Shown: piece after piece, positions 15,027 through 23,768 of the stretch
Layout of the letters: the number at the start of each line of letters is the position of its first letter
Position numbering within the stretch: the stretch's first letter is position 1
Source of the DNA: Micromonospora halophytica
GTDB lineage: Bacteria; Actinomycetota; Actinomycetes; Mycobacteriales; Micromonosporaceae
Assembly: GCF_900090245.1 (NCBI RefSeq)
Contig: NZ_FMDN01000032.1
Location: 1-47,656 of the forward strand
DNA: 47,656 nt
Direction: 5' to 3'
Position numbers and translations under genes: made by a program
Notes under the pieces: generated by a model
The model's database searches: none
What the model saw: only the letters and a program-made list of their open reading frames with translations
What the model was told of the DNA's origin: nothing

Positions 15027-15803
15027 TCACTCGACGTCGACGACGATCAGCTCGCCGACCTGCTCACCGATCTGGCGGCGCCCCTCCGGCGGCAGCCTGC
15101 CGTCGGTGACGAGCACGTCCGCGGCGTCCAGCGGGGCGATGGTGGCGATGCCGATGGTCTCCCACTTGGTGTGGTCGGCGAGCACGACCAGGCGGCGGGC
15201 GGCGCTGATCAGCCGCCGGTTGACCGCCGCCTCCAGCAGGTTGGGGGTGGTGAAGCCGGTGCGCGGGCTCATGCCGTGCACGCCGAGGAAGAGCAGGTCG
15301 ACGTTGAGCGTGCCGATCGCCGCCTCGGCCACCGGCCCGGTCAACGCGTCCGACGGGGTGCGGATGCCGCCGGTCAGCACGACCGTCTGATCGGCGCGGG
15401 GGTTCTGGTAGAGCGCGTCGGCGACCGGGATCGAGTTGGTCACCACGGTCAACCCCCGGACCTCGGCGAGCCGGGTGGCCAGGGCGGCGGTGGTCGTACC
15501 GGCGGAGAGGGCGACCGCCATCCCGGGCTCGACCAGGCCGGCGGCACGTTCCACGATGGCCCGTTTCTCCGCCTGCTGACGGATCGACTTGGCCGCGAAG
15601 CCGGGCTCCTCGGCGGAGCCGGGGCCGGCGAGGGTGGCGCCGCCGTGCACCTTGTCGACCAGCCCTCGCTCGGCCAGCACCTCCAGGTCCCGCCGGATCG
15701 TCATGTCGGAGACCCCGAAGCGGCTGACCAGGTGGCTGACGCGCACGCCGCCACGCTGCCGGATCAGCTCCAGGATGGCGCTCTGCCGTTGCTGGGCGAG
15801 CAT
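15027..15803 (-). CDS. DeoR/GlpR family sugar regulator
   Basis: The 258-residue repressor has a DeoR winged helix near the N-terminus (VRVSHLVSRFGVSDMTIRRD, about residues 19-38, then GLVDKVHGGA). The C-terminal DeoRC sensor domain resembles sugar-phosphate isomerases, with LSAGTTTAALA, VVTNSIPVADAL, VLTGGIRT and LADHTKW motifs. Effectors are usually phosphorylated sugars. ATG 15803 has a perfect AGGAGG 5 nt upstream. It sits 40 bp after the GH42 beta-galactosidase gene, so the two form an operon, and it probably binds the repeats at 17936-17989 to control both divergent sugar operons. Confidence 0.9.
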   Translation of the reverse strand: MLAQQRQSAILELIRQRGGVRVSHLVSRFGVSDMTIRRDLEVLAERGLVDKVHGGATLAGPGSAEEPGFAAKSIRQQAEKRAIVERAAGLVEPGMAVALSAGTTTAALATRLAEVRGLTVVTNSIPVADALYQNPRADQTVVLTGGIRTPSDALTGPVAEAAIGTLNVDLLFLGVHGMSPRTGFTTPNLLEAAVNRRLISAARRLVVLADHTKWETIGIATIAPLDAADVLVTDGRLPPEGRRQIGEQVGELIVVDVE

Positions 15804-15843
15804 CGAACCTCCTAACCGGGCGGACGGGGAAACAGTACGCAGC

Positions 15844-17895
15844 TCAGGCCACCGTGGACGGGCGCGGTTCAGCCGCCGGGATCGCTCCCACGCCGGTCTG
15901 CCCCTCGCGGACCACGGCCACCTCACCGGCCGGCACCCGCAGCCCGCCGGCGCAGATCGTGCCGGTGAGCAGCTCGGCGCCGGTGACGTCGAGGCGGACC
16001 TCCGCGTCGGTGTGGTTGACCACGAACAGCCAGGAGCGGTCCGCGGCACGGCGGCGGACCACCTCCACCCCGGAGGGCGCCCCGACCACCGGGGGGCGCG
16101 CCCCGGACTCGGCGAGCAGCCGGGCCACCAGGCCGTCGGTCGCCGCCTCGTCCAGCCGGGTGCCGAGGTACCAGGCCGCGCCGGCGCCGACCCGGTGCCG
16201 GGTCAGGGCCGGCACACCGGGCAGCGGCCCGTCGGAGTACGAGGCGAGCACCTCGGCGCCCTCCGGGTGCAGCCACTCGGTCCAGACGTCGGCGGTGGCG
16301 CCGTCGTCGAGGCGTACCGCCTCGCCGTGGCGCAGCGGGAAGAACTCCTCGGTACGGATGCCCAGCAGCTCGCGGAACACGCCCGGGTAGCCGCCCAGCC
16401 GGACGTGGTCGTGCTCGTCGACGATCCCGCTGAAGTACGTCACCAGCACGGTGCCGCCGGCCTCGACGTACCGGTGCAGCGCCTCGGCGTCGGCGTCGCG
16501 GACCAGGTAGAGCGTGGGCGCCAGGACCAGCTTGTAGCCGCTGAGGTCGGTCGACGGGTGCACGACGTCGGTGGTGACGCCGGCCCGCCACAGCGAGCGG
16601 TACAGCGCCTCGAGGCGGTCGGCGTAGGTGACGTCGACGCTGGGGTGCGAGTCCAGCTCGACGCCCCACCACGCCTGGAAGTCGAACAGGATCGCCACTT
16701 CGGCCTCGACCCGGCTGCCCCGCACCTCGGCGAGGGCCTTCAGGTCGGCGCCGAGCCGGCAGACCTCGCGGAAGACCTTGGTGTCCGGGCCGGCGTGCGG
16801 CACCAGCGCGGAGTGGAACTTCTCCGCCCCCGCCCGGGAGGCCCGCCACTGGAAGAAGAGCACCCCGTCGGCGCCGCGCGCGACGTGGGCGAGGCTGTTG
16901 CGGCGCAGCTGGCCGGGGGTCTTGGCGACGTTACGCGGCTGCCAGTTCACCGCGCTGGTGGAGTGCTCCATGAGCAGCCACGGATCGCCGCCGGCCACAC
17001 CTCGGGTGTGGTCGGCGGCCAGCGCCAGCCCGAGGTGCGACTGCGGGTCGGCGGCGGTGAGGTAGTGGTCGTTGGAGACCACGTCCACGTCGGAGGCCCA
17101 GGAGTGGTAGTCCAGGTACTTGATCCCGGTGCCGATCATGAAGTTCGTGGTGACCGGCTGGCGGACCAACCGCTTGAGCACCTCGCGCTCGGCGCGCAGC
17201 TGGGCGCGCTGCTCGTCGGAGGAGAAGCGCAGGAAGTCCAGCTGCTGGGTCGGGTTGGCGAAGGTCGGCGCGGTGCGTGGCGGGTTGATCTCGTCCCAGT
17301 CGTGGTACCGCTGGCTCCAGAAGGTGGTGCCCCAGGCGTCGTTGAGCCGGTCCAGGCCGCCGTAGCGTGCGCGCAGCCAGCCCCGGAACGCCTGGGCGCT
17401 GACGTCGCAGTAGCAGTGCACGTTGTGGCAGCCCAGTTCGTTGGAGACGTGCCACATCACCACGGCGGGGTGCCCGGCGTACCGGTTGGCGACCGCCTCG
17501 ACCAGGGCGAGCGAGCGCTCGCGGAAGACCGGTGAGCTGGGGCAGTACGCCTGCCGGCCGCCGGGCCAGAGGACCGTGCCGTCGGCGGTGCGGGGCAGCG
17601 TCTCGGGGTGCCGGTGGGCCAGCCATGGCGGCGGGCTGGCGGTGGCGGTGGCCAGGTCGACGTTGACGCCGCCGGCGTGCAGGACGTCGAGGGCGCGGTC
17701 CAGCCAGCCGAATTCGTACCGGTCGGGGGCCGGTTCGAGCAGCGCCCAGGAGAAGATCCCGACCGAGACCAGGTCCACGCCGGCCCGGCGCATCAGCGCC
17801 ACGTCCTCGGCCCAGACCTCCTCGGGCCACTGCTCGGGGTTGTAGTCCGCGCCGTAGAAGATGCCGTCGCCCTGCCAGGTGCCCTGCTGTCGCAT
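15844..17895 (-). CDS. GH42 beta-galactosidase
   Basis: The 683-residue enzyme is a glycoside hydrolase of family 42, which cleaves terminal beta-galactose from oligosaccharides inside the cell. The TIM barrel begins FYGADYNPEQWPEEVW; the acid/base is E153 in HVSNELGCHN, the nucleophile is E310 in LLMEHSTSAVNWQ. Middle (trimerisation) and C-terminal beta domains follow, with VEVVRRRAADRSWLFVVNHT near the end. There is no signal peptide, so it is cytoplasmic, acting on sugars imported by the ABC system. The start at ATG 17895 is supported by family N-terminus; a strong Shine-Dalgarno is not at the right distance. It is divergent from the importer and co-directional with the DeoR gene. Confidence 0.93.
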   Translation of the reverse strand: MRQQGTWQGDGIFYGADYNPEQWPEEVWAEDVALMRRAGVDLVSVGIFSWALLEPAPDRYEFGWLDRALDVLHAGGVNVDLATATASPPPWLAHRHPETLPRTADGTVLWPGGRQAYCPSSPVFRERSLALVEAVANRYAGHPAVVMWHVSNELGCHNVHCYCDVSAQAFRGWLRARYGGLDRLNDAWGTTFWSQRYHDWDEINPPRTAPTFANPTQQLDFLRFSSDEQRAQLRAEREVLKRLVRQPVTTNFMIGTGIKYLDYHSWASDVDVVSNDHYLTAADPQSHLGLALAADHTRGVAGGDPWLLMEHSTSAVNWQPRNVAKTPGQLRRNSLAHVARGADGVLFFQWRASRAGAEKFHSALVPHAGPDTKVFREVCRLGADLKALAEVRGSRVEAEVAILFDFQAWWGVELDSHPSVDVTYADRLEALYRSLWRAGVTTDVVHPSTDLSGYKLVLAPTLYLVRDADAEALHRYVEAGGTVLVTYFSGIVDEHDHVRLGGYPGVFRELLGIRTEEFFPLRHGEAVRLDDGATADVWTEWLHPEGAEVLASYSDGPLPGVPALTRHRVGAGAAWYLGTRLDEAATDGLVARLLAESGARPPVVGAPSGVEVVRRRAADRSWLFVVNHTDAEVRLDVTGAELLTGTICAGGLRVPAGEVAVVREGQTGVGAIPAAEPRPSTVA

Positions 17896-17935
17896 GAGAG
17901 CAGAGCGTGCCCCTCCCGGCCCGCCAAGTCAACAC

Positions 17936-17989
17936 TTTCCAACATCGCCGACGTTTCCAACGTTTACCGCCGGGGACCGCGTTGGAAAC
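17936..17989. promoter_or_regulatory. operator repeats in the divergent sugar promoter region
   Basis: TTTCCAAC occurs at 17936-17943 and 17954-17961. The second copy is the left arm of a perfect 10-bp inverted repeat, GTTTCCAACG (17953-17962) with CGTTGGAAAC (17980-17989), spaced 17 bp. The site lies between the divergent GH42 and importer genes. The neighbouring DeoR protein is the likely binder. Confidence 0.65.
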
Positions 17990-18017
17990 ACTGCGGTATC
18001 GATCCCGACCTGCCCTC

Positions 18018-18045
18018 TTGACAGCGCCGCGCGGAGGGGTAGCTT
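18018..18045 (+). promoter_or_regulatory. promoter of importer/alpha-galactosidase operon
   Basis: TTGACA (18018-18023), 16 bp, then TAGCTT (18040-18045). This is an excellent -35 with an acceptable -10, about 30 bp downstream of the operator repeats. Confidence 0.7.
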
Positions 18046-18069
18046 CAACCGCCACCGGCACTTTGTGTT

Positions 18070-18105
18070 TGCCAATGTTGGATCGCGGTGAGATCCATGT
18101 TGGCA
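18070..18105 (+). promoter_or_regulatory. imperfect inverted repeat in importer leader
   Basis: TGCCAA...TGGATC (18070-18084) and GATCCATGTTGGCA (18092-18105) form an imperfect inverted repeat downstream of the -10. It could be a second operator or a leader hairpin in the mRNA. Confidence 0.45.
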
Positions 18106-18176
18106 TTCGCGGACACCGGCCCCCGCCACTTCTGACGACCCTTGGGCGCAGCACCTCTTCATCCGCAGGAGGCACC

Positions 18177-19508
18177 ATGTCCCGTCCCCGCACCGAGGCC
18201 GAGTACCTGGCCCGACTCGTTCCGCCGTCCGTCGCCGGCATCGGGCGCCGTCGCCTGCTCGCCGGCACGGCCGGCGCGGGCGCGCTGCTCGGCACCGGCC
18301 TGCTGGCCGGCTGCGGCTCCGACTCCGAGTCGGGCAGCTCGGACTCGAAGACCGTCTCGCTCGGCTCCAACCAGTCCGACCCGACGCCGAAGAACGTCAT
18401 CGCCAAGATCATGGACGGGTTCAAGTCCTCGTCCGGCATCGAGGCGAAGATCAACACGGTCGACCACAACACGTACCAGGAGAACATCAACAACTACCTG
18501 CAGGGCAAGCCGGACGACGTGTTCATGTGGTTCGCCGGCTACCGGATGCGGTTCTTCGCCGCCAAGGGCCTCGCGGGCGACGTCAGCGACGTGTGGGGCA
18601 AGCTGTCCGGTCTCTCGGACGCTTTCAAGAAGGCATCCACGGGTGACGACGGCAAGCAGTACTTCGTGCCGTCCTCCTACTACCCGTGGGCGGTCTTCTA
18701 CCGCAAGTCGGTGTGGAAGCAGTACGGCTACGAGGTGCCGACCACACTGGATCAGTTCAACGCCCTCGGCGCGCAGATGAAGAAGGACGGCCTCAGCCCG
18801 ATCGCCTTCGCCGACAAGGACGGCTGGCCGGCGATGGGCACCTTCGACATCCTCAACCTGCGGGTCAACGGCTACCAGTTCCACGTCGACCTGATGGCCG
18901 GCAAGGAGTCCTGGACCTCCGACAAGGTGAAGAAGGTCTTCGACACCTGGCGGGGGCTGCTGCCGCTGCACCAGCCCGACAGCCTGGGCCGGACCTGGCA
19001 GGAGGCCGCGCAGTCGCTGCAGCAGAAGAAGTCCGGCATGTACCTGCTCGGCCTCTTCGTCGCCCAGCAGTTCAGCAACGACGAGCAGGACGACCTGGAC
19101 TTCTTCACCTTCCCGGAGATCGACCCGTCGATCGGGGCGAAGGCCCTGGACGCGCCGATCGACGGCTACATGATGGCCCGCAAGCCGAAGTCCGAGGCGA
19201 ACGCCAAGAAGCTGCTGGAGTTCGTCGGGTCGAAGGAGGCCGCGGAGATCGGCGTGAAGATCGATCCGGCCACCCTGGTCGCCAACAGCCAGGCCGACAC
19301 CAGCGGCTACACCGCGCTGCAGAAGAAGGCCGCCGAACTGGTCGGCTCGGCCACCGAGATCGCCCAGTTCCTGGACCGGGACACCCGCCCGGACTTCGCC
19401 TCCACCGTGATCATCCCGGCGCTCCAGCAGTTCATCAAGAACCCGAACGACGTCGACGGGCTGGTCAACAGCATCGAGAACCAGAAGAAGAGCATCTTCA
19501 CCAGCTGA
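18177..19508 (+). CDS. sugar ABC transporter substrate-binding lipoprotein
   Basis: The 443-residue protein is a family-1 type extracellular sugar-binding protein. A twin-Arg-like segment (GRRRLLAG, residues 23-30) and lipobox LLAGC with lipid-anchored C46 mark export and anchoring on the outer membrane face. The mature part (MDGFKSSSGIEAKINTV, KPDDVFMWFAGYRMRFF, YYPWAVFYRKSVW, DGYMMARKPKSEANAKKLLEFV) has the usual two-lobe pattern. ATG 18177 has GCAGGAGG 4 nt upstream. It opens an operon with two permeases and alpha-galactosidase. The ligand is inferred to be an alpha- or beta-galactoside oligosaccharide. Confidence 0.93.
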   Translation: MSRPRTEAEYLARLVPPSVAGIGRRRLLAGTAGAGALLGTGLLAGCGSDSESGSSDSKTVSLGSNQSDPTPKNVIAKIMDGFKSSSGIEAKINTVDHNTYQENINNYLQGKPDDVFMWFAGYRMRFFAAKGLAGDVSDVWGKLSGLSDAFKKASTGDDGKQYFVPSSYYPWAVFYRKSVWKQYGYEVPTTLDQFNALGAQMKKDGLSPIAFADKDGWPAMGTFDILNLRVNGYQFHVDLMAGKESWTSDKVKKVFDTWRGLLPLHQPDSLGRTWQEAAQSLQQKKSGMYLLGLFVAQQFSNDEQDDLDFFTFPEIDPSIGAKALDAPIDGYMMARKPKSEANAKKLLEFVGSKEAAEIGVKIDPATLVANSQADTSGYTALQKKAAELVGSATEIAQFLDRDTRPDFASTVIIPALQQFIKNPNDVDGLVNSIENQKKSIFTS

Positions 19509-19530
19509 CGGCGAGAGGGGGAGGACCGCC

Positions 19531-20493
19531 GTGTCCGACCTGCCCCTGATCCAAGCGGATCGCGCCGTGCCGTCGCCGGCCGCGACCGCCACCTCCACGG
19601 GTGGTGGTCGCGGCCGCCGGCTACGGCTCCTGTCCCGCACCGACCGCGTGGTGATCACGCTGATGGTGCTCGTACCACTGCTGCTGGTGGTCGGCCTGGT
19701 CTGGCTGCCGGCACTGGCCACCGTGGCGCTCTCCGGCACCAGTTGGGACGGCATCGGCCCGCTGAGCGAGATCGAGTGGGTGGGCGGCCGCAACTACTCC
19801 GACGTGGTCAACATCTACCCGCCGTTCGTGCCGGCGATCCAGAACAACCTGCTGTGGCTGGCGGCGCTCTTCGTGGTCGCCACCCCGATCGGCATGTTCC
19901 TGGCCGTCCTGCTCGACAAGGAGATCCGCGGCAGCCGCTTCTACCAGACCGCGCTCTACCTGCCGGTGGTGCTCTCGCTGGCGCTGATCGGTTTCGTCTG
20001 GCAGCTGATCTACTCCCGCGACCAGGGCCTGCTCAACGCCGTCCTGGGCACACAGACCGACTGGTACGGCGACCCGGACGTCAACATCTGGGCGGTGCTC
20101 TTCGCCGCCGGCTGGCGGCACGTCGGCTACATCATGCTGCTCTACCTGGCCGGGCTGAAGGGCGTCGACCCGTCGCTGCGGGAGGCCGCATCGGTCGACG
20201 GCGCCTCGGAGGCCAGCACGTTCTTCCGGGTGGTCTTCCCGGTGATGCGGCCCATCAACATCATCGTGCTGGTGGTGACGGTGATCGAGTCGCTCCGGGC
20301 GTTCGACCTGGTCTGGGTCATCAACAAGGGGCGCAACGGACTGGAGCTGATCTCCGCCCTGGTCACCTCGAACGTGGTCGGCGAGGCCAGCCGGATCGGC
20401 TTCGGCTCGGCGCTGGCGACCATCATGTTGATCATCTCGCTGGTCTTCATCACCGTCTACCTGGCCGTCGTCATGAGGGAGGACCGGCGATGA
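19531..20493 (+). CDS. sugar ABC transporter permease, MalF type
   Basis: The 320-residue integral membrane protein has six hydrophobic segments after a basic N-terminus (first VVITLMVLVPLLLVVGLVW). The cytoplasmic EAA loop EAASVDGASEASTFFRVVFP (about residue 225) docks the ATPase. A GTG start has GGGGGAGG about 7 nt upstream. It lies 22 bp after the binding-protein gene and overlaps the next permease by 4 bp (ATGA), which signals translational coupling. No ATPase gene is present; a shared MsiK-like ATPase elsewhere is expected. Confidence 0.93.
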   Translation: MSDLPLIQADRAVPSPAATATSTGGGRGRRLRLLSRTDRVVITLMVLVPLLLVVGLVWLPALATVALSGTSWDGIGPLSEIEWVGGRNYSDVVNIYPPFVPAIQNNLLWLAALFVVATPIGMFLAVLLDKEIRGSRFYQTALYLPVVLSLALIGFVWQLIYSRDQGLLNAVLGTQTDWYGDPDVNIWAVLFAAGWRHVGYIMLLYLAGLKGVDPSLREAASVDGASEASTFFRVVFPVMRPINIIVLVVTVIESLRAFDLVWVINKGRNGLELISALVTSNVVGEASRIGFGSALATIMLIISLVFITVYLAVVMREDRR

Positions 20494-21401
20494 GCGCCGC
20501 GACGTTGACCCGCGAGCCGGCGGCCGGCGCACCGACCCCCCGCCGCGCGCCGCTGCGGCCCGCCCGGGTGGTACTGCACCTGTTCCTGGGCGCGATGGCG
20601 CTCGGCTGGCTCTTCCCGATCGTCTGGGCGGTGCTCACCTCGCTGCGGTCGTACGACTACACCGCCGCCAACGGGTACGTCTCCTTCGGCGGCTGGACGT
20701 TCGACAACTACGTGACCGCCTGGCGGACCGCGGAGTTCGGCCAGCACTTCCTCAACTCGGTGTACATCACCGTCCCGGCGGTGCTGCTCACGCTCTTCCT
20801 CGCCTCCTGCGTGGCGTTCGTGATCGCCCGGTTCAGCTGGAAACTCAACATCATCCTGCTCGGCCTCTTCACCGCGGCGAACCTGCTGCCCCAGCAGGCG
20901 CTGCTCATCCCGCTGTTCCGGATCTTCACCGAGGTGCCGCTGCCGGCGTTCATGAGCGACTCGGAGTTGCTCTACGACAGCTACTGGGGACTGATCCTGG
21001 TCAACGTGGCCTTCCAGTGCGGCTTCTGCGTCTTCGTGCTGAGCAACTACATGAAGGCGCTCCCCCGCGACCTGTACGAGGCGGCGATGGTCGACGGGGC
21101 GAGCATCTGGCGGCAGTACTGGCAGGTCACCATGCCGCTGTGCCGGCCGGCCCTGGCGGCGCTGGCCACCCTGGAGGTGACCTGGATCTACAACGAGTTC
21201 TTCTGGGCCACCGTGCTGATGCGCACCGGCGACAAGTTCCCGGTGACCAGCTCGCTGAACAACCTGCGCGGCGAGTTCTTCACCGACAACAACCTCGTCT
21301 CGGCCGGTTCGGTGCTGGTCGCGATCCCCACCCTGGTGATCTTCTTCCTGTTGCAGAAGCAGTTCGTCCGGGGTCTGACCCTGGGAGCGTCCAAGGGATG
21401 A
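20490..21401 (+). CDS. sugar ABC transporter permease, MalG type
   Basis: The 303-residue partner permease has about six transmembrane segments and the EAA loop EAAMVDGASIWRQYWQVTMP (about residue 195). The first segment starts VVLHLFLGAMALGWLFPIVW, and it ends in QKQFVRGLTLGASKG, a signature ending of carbohydrate ABC permeases. It overlaps the preceding stop codon and its own stop overlaps the start of the alpha-galactosidase, so all are coupled. It pairs with the MalF-type permease to form the import channel. Confidence 0.93.
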   Translation: MSAATLTREPAAGAPTPRRAPLRPARVVLHLFLGAMALGWLFPIVWAVLTSLRSYDYTAANGYVSFGGWTFDNYVTAWRTAEFGQHFLNSVYITVPAVLLTLFLASCVAFVIARFSWKLNIILLGLFTAANLLPQQALLIPLFRIFTEVPLPAFMSDSELLYDSYWGLILVNVAFQCGFCVFVLSNYMKALPRDLYEAAMVDGASIWRQYWQVTMPLCRPALAALATLEVTWIYNEFFWATVLMRTGDKFPVTSSLNNLRGEFFTDNNLVSAGSVLVAIPTLVIFFLLQKQFVRGLTLGASKG

Positions 21402-23671
21402 CGATCGTCCACCTGCGCCGCGCGCGGACCAGCCTGGTGCTCGACGCGCGCGGCGAGGGCCTGCCCCGGGTCGTGCACTGGGGTGCCGACCTGGGGCCGC
21501 TGCCCGCCGACGACCTGCCCGCCCTGGTCGCGGCGACCGTCGCGCCGGTGGTGCCGAGCAGCTTCGACGCGCCGACCGTGCTGTCGCTGCTGCCCGAGGC
21601 GAGCGCCGGCTGGAGCGGCCGGCCCGGGCTCGCCGGCCACCGCGACGGGCAGGACTGGTCCACCGCCTTCCGCCTCGACGGGATCGACGTGGACGACGAC
21701 GTCCCGGCGCACCGACCGCTCGCGCCGTCGGGCGGGACCGCCGCCCGGGGCGACGGTGGAACAGCCGCCCCGGAGCCGGGCCGCACCGCCCCGGGCGGTG
21801 ACGCGGTGGTCGTATCCCGAGGGGACGGTGCCCGGGGCGGGCCCGGCGCGGCGCGGGTGACGGTACGGGCGGCGGACCCGGCCGCCGGTCTGGCCCTGAC
21901 CGTCGAGATCACGCTGGACCCGGCGGGCCTGCTGACCCTGCGGCACCGGCTGCGCAACGACGGCGAACACCCCTACGAGCTGCGCGAGCTGACGCCGGTG
22001 CTGCCGGTGCCGGCCGTCGCCACCGAACTGCTCGACCTGACCGGCCGCTGGTGCCGGGAACGCGCCCCGCAGCGACACCCGTGGCCGATGGGCGCCTGGG
22101 TCCGCGAGGGCCGGCACGGGCGGACCGGGCACGACGCGACGCTGCTGCTGGTGGCGGGCACCGCCGGTTTCGGCTTCGGGCACGGCGAGCTGTGGGCGGT
22201 GCACACCGCGTGGAGCGGCGACCACCTGACCGTCGCCGAACGCCGCCCGACCGGGGAGTCCACCCTGGGCGGCGGTGAGCTGCTCACCCCCGGCGAGATC
22301 GTGCTCGCCCCCGGCGAGGAGTACGCCACTCCCCTGCTCTACGCGGTGCACTCGACCGCCGGGCTGGACGGGCTCAGCGACGTGCTCCACACCCACCTGC
22401 GGGCCCGCCCCGAGCACCCCCGCACACCCCGGCCGGTCACCCTCAACGTCTGGGAGGCGGTCTACTTCGACCATGACCTGGACCGGCTGGCGGCCCTGGC
22501 CGACCGGGCCGCCGAGGTGGGCGTGGAACGGTTCGTGCTCGACGACGGCTGGTTCCGCGGCCGGCGGCACGACCGGGCCGGGCTCGGCGACTGGCACGTC
22601 GACGACGAGGTCTGGCCGGACGGGCTGCAACCGCTGATCGACCACGTGCGCGGGCACGGGATGCAGTTCGGGCTCTGGGTCGAACCGGAGATGGTCAACC
22701 CCGACTCGGACCTGTTCCGCGCCCACCCCGACTGGGTGCTCCAGGCCCCCGGGCGGCTACCGCCCGAGTGGCGGCACCAGCAGGTGCTCGACCTGGCCCA
22801 CCCGCAGGCGTACGCGCACCTGCTCGACCGGCTCGACGCGCTGCTGGCCGGGCACCCCGGGATCGCGTACCTGAAGTGGGACCACAACCGGGACCTCACC
22901 GAGGCGGGGCACGCCGGCCGGCCCGGGGTGCACGCGCAGACCGTCGCCGCGTACCGGCTGCTGGACGAGCTGCGCCGCCGGCACCCGCACCTGGAGATCG
23001 AGAGCTGCTCCTCCGGCGGGGCCCGGGTCGACCTGGAGATCCTGCGCCGCACCGACCGGATCTGGGCCAGCGACTGCAACGACGCCCTGGAGCGGCTGTC
23101 GATCCAGCGCTGGACCGGGCTGCTGCTCCCGCCGGAACTGGTCGGCACGCACATCGGGCCGGAGCGCTCGCACACCACCCACCGGGTGCACGACCTGGGC
23201 TTCCGCGCGGTCACCGCGCTCTTCGGCCACCACGGCATCGAGTGGGACATCGGGTCGGTCAGCGCCGCCGAACGGGCCGAGCTCACCGCCTGGGTGGCGC
23301 TGCACAAGCGGCTCCGACCGCTGCTGCACACCGGCCGGGTGGTCCGGGTCGACCACCCGGACCCGGCCGTGCAGGCGCACGGCGTCGTCGCCCACGACCG
23401 CTCCCGCGCGGTGTACGCCGTGTCCCGACTGGCCACCTCCGCCGCGCAGGTCCCCGGGGCGGTCCGGCTGCCCGGGCTCGACCCGTCCCGCCGCTACGCC
23501 GTGCGCCTGCCCGAGGGCGTGCCGGAGCCGGCCGTGTTGCAGATGACCGAGCCGGGCTGGCTGCCGGCCGGCGTGACGCTCGGCGGGGCGGCGCTCGGGT
23601 CGGTGGGGCTTCAACTGCCGGCCTTGCACCCGGAGCAGGCGCTGCTGCTGGAGGTCGTCGCGGTCGACTGA
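21398..23671 (+). CDS. GH36 alpha-galactosidase
   Basis: The 757-residue cytoplasmic enzyme releases alpha-1,6-linked galactose, as in raffinose, melibiose or galactomannan side chains. An N-terminal beta-sandwich precedes a TIM barrel: FVLDDGWFRGRRHD, GLWVEPEMVNPDSDL, nucleophile D495 in YLKWDHNR, ESCSSGGARVDLEIL, and acid/base D559 in WASDCNDALER. Residues about 107-150 form a Gly/Ala/Pro-rich insertion inside the N-terminal domain. The ATG overlaps the permease stop. The operon context says it processes the imported galactosides. The C-terminal beta domain ends in the chain LLLEVVAVD. Confidence 0.93.
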   Translation: MTIVHLRRARTSLVLDARGEGLPRVVHWGADLGPLPADDLPALVAATVAPVVPSSFDAPTVLSLLPEASAGWSGRPGLAGHRDGQDWSTAFRLDGIDVDDDVPAHRPLAPSGGTAARGDGGTAAPEPGRTAPGGDAVVVSRGDGARGGPGAARVTVRAADPAAGLALTVEITLDPAGLLTLRHRLRNDGEHPYELRELTPVLPVPAVATELLDLTGRWCRERAPQRHPWPMGAWVREGRHGRTGHDATLLLVAGTAGFGFGHGELWAVHTAWSGDHLTVAERRPTGESTLGGGELLTPGEIVLAPGEEYATPLLYAVHSTAGLDGLSDVLHTHLRARPEHPRTPRPVTLNVWEAVYFDHDLDRLAALADRAAEVGVERFVLDDGWFRGRRHDRAGLGDWHVDDEVWPDGLQPLIDHVRGHGMQFGLWVEPEMVNPDSDLFRAHPDWVLQAPGRLPPEWRHQQVLDLAHPQAYAHLLDRLDALLAGHPGIAYLKWDHNRDLTEAGHAGRPGVHAQTVAAYRLLDELRRRHPHLEIESCSSGGARVDLEILRRTDRIWASDCNDALERLSIQRWTGLLLPPELVGTHIGPERSHTTHRVHDLGFRAVTALFGHHGIEWDIGSVSAAERAELTAWVALHKRLRPLLHTGRVVRVDHPDPAVQAHGVVAHDRSRAVYAVSRLATSAAQVPGAVRLPGLDPSRRYAVRLPEGVPEPAVLQMTEPGWLPAGVTLGGAALGSVGLQLPALHPEQALLLEVVAVD

Positions 23672-23728
23672 GGGCGTACGACACGTCGGAGGCGCTCTGC
23701 CGACCCTCCTCGACGTACCGGAAAGGGT

Positions 23729-23758
23729 GGTGGCCGGGTCCGCGCGGACCCGGCCACC
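23729..23758. terminator. bidirectional terminator
   Basis: Perfect 13-bp stem (23729-23741 with 23746-23758) and GCGC loop, between the convergent alpha-galactosidase and mannanase genes. Confidence 0.85.
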
Positions 23759-23768
23759 GGTGGGGTGC

